A DNA stretch of 6,197 bases from Clostridium sp. CAG:273 (GTDB lineage: Bacteria; Bacillota; Clostridia; TANB77; CAG-508): assembly GCA_000438355.1 (NCBI GenBank), contig FR901482.1, positions 12,348 to 18,544 of the forward strand, read 5' to 3'. Positions 5,896 through 6,197 of the stretch are shown piece after piece (position 1 is the stretch's first letter; each line of letters opens with the position of its first letter). Under the pieces are notes generated by a model. The model worked only from the letters and a program-made list of their open reading frames with translations, was not told the DNA's origin and did not search any database. The position numbers and the translations under genes were made by a program.

Positions 5896-5993
5896 CAAAG
5901 TAACAAAAAAATAAAATTAAACAATGCAATAAAAATATGATTAATAAATAAATTTTGTGGAATAATAACAAAAGAAATAATGGGAGGAAGAAC

Positions 5994-6197
5994 ATGGGAG
6001 CAGAAATAAAAAAGAAAAAACAAACAATGATGTGTGCAGAAGAGTTAAAATTTAATAATGTAAGAAATAAGAAATTAAATAGCCAAGCAACAAGAAAAAC
6101 AAGAGGAATAACGTTAATAGCGTTAGTTGTAACAATTGTTGTATTGTTAATTTTAGCAGGAATAACCATAAGCCTAGTGTTTAGTGAAAATGGAATA
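5994..6197 (+). CDS. Prepilin-like (type IV pilin / pseudopilin class) protein, N-terminus only
   Basis: The frame is open from ATG at 5994 to the right edge, giving 68 residues. GGGAGG (5982-5987) lies six bases before the ATG, which supports this start over the ATG pair at 6027 and 6030. A 38-residue basic leader ends in TRKTRG. It is followed by ITLIALVVTIVVLLILAGITISL (39-61), a hydrophobic helix of the type III signal class normally cut after Gly by prepilin peptidase, and then by FSENGI. The same G-I-T-L-I-A-L pattern is common in uncharacterised Clostridia surface proteins. The usual Glu at position 5 of the mature pilin is Ala here, and the leader is long, so this may be a minor pilin or a merely pilin-like anchored protein. 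The C-terminal domain that would define its role is outside the window. Confidence 0.8.
   Translation, partial: MGAEIKKKKQTMMCAEELKFNNVRNKKLNSQATRKTRGITLIALVVTIVVLLILAGITISLVFSENGI

Larger units (their letters stand above)
5551..5993. other. Long non-coding region between the transpeptidase and prepilin-like genes
   Basis: These 443 bases hold a terminator, then an A-rich tract with two AATTGTAA words 11 bp apart (5675-5682, 5686-5693), a palindrome overlapping a promoter, and an A-rich leader with direct repeats. No plus-strand gene with a ribosome site is present before 5994. T-rich minus-strand open frames here encode only Phe/Leu/Ile-rich strings and look compositional. I see no tRNA, known riboswitch core or mobile-element end. 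Confidence 0.6.

Noticed and set aside
5820..6169. Two overlapping minus-strand frames of Phe/Leu/Ile-rich peptide that look like membrane proteins
   Set aside because: They are the complement of A-rich leader DNA and of the prepilin gene. The hydrophobicity comes from T-rich codons, and the two frames overlap each other and a better-supported plus-strand gene.
1..6197. CRISPR array, transposon ends, prophage genes or tRNA genes
   Set aside because: No regularly spaced long repeats, no transposase or integrase motifs, no terminal inverted repeats and no cloverleaf-like GC-rich segments were found.

Overview
The window is very AT-rich DNA from a low-GC Gram-positive bacterium, most likely an anaerobic member of the Clostridia. 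Four things point there: Shine-Dalgarno sites of the AGGAGG type, Clostridia-like Dxs and FolD proteins, an L,D-transpeptidase on a single N-terminal anchor, and a prepilin-like N-terminus (GITLIALVVTIVV) of the kind common in uncultured gut Clostridia. Tryptophan is read from TGG and the complete genes stop at TAA or TAG, so the standard bacterial code fits. Genus and species cannot be fixed from this sequence.

Layout from left to right. A minus-strand gene for a secreted protein runs off the left edge (1-114). A divergent promoter region (115-358) separates it from a two-gene plus-strand operon: dxs (359-2260; DXP synthase, entry to the MEP isoprenoid pathway) and folD (2276-3127; one-carbon folate metabolism), 15 nt apart. 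An A-rich trailer leads to a clear Rho-independent terminator at 3261-3289. Next comes a stand-alone, single-domain DprA/Smf-like gene with a TTG start (3422-4078). Its last codons contain a near-perfect sigma-A promoter (4059-4087) for the following gene, a membrane-anchored YkuD-type L,D-transpeptidase (4165-5550) that ends at a strong terminator (5577-5608). A 443-nt non-coding stretch (5551-5993) then holds an extended -10 promoter overlapped by a perfect 15-bp palindrome and a long A-rich leader with direct repeats spaced 20-21 bp. It leads into a prepilin-like gene cut by the right edge (5994-6197).

How the genes relate. dxs and folD are housekeeping genes. In many Firmicutes they lie in one cluster with xseA, xseB and ispA, and here they look like a reduced version of it. 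The other genes are separate transcription units: single-stranded DNA handling (DprA-like), cell-wall cross-linking (transpeptidase) and two probable surface or exported proteins at the edges. I see no mobile element, CRISPR array, tRNA or rRNA, and no evidence of a multi-gene undescribed system. The points most worth a second look are the minimal DprA, the promoter inside its coding region, the palindrome-overlapped promoter with its long leader before the prepilin gene, and the long prepilin leader peptide lacking the usual Glu5.
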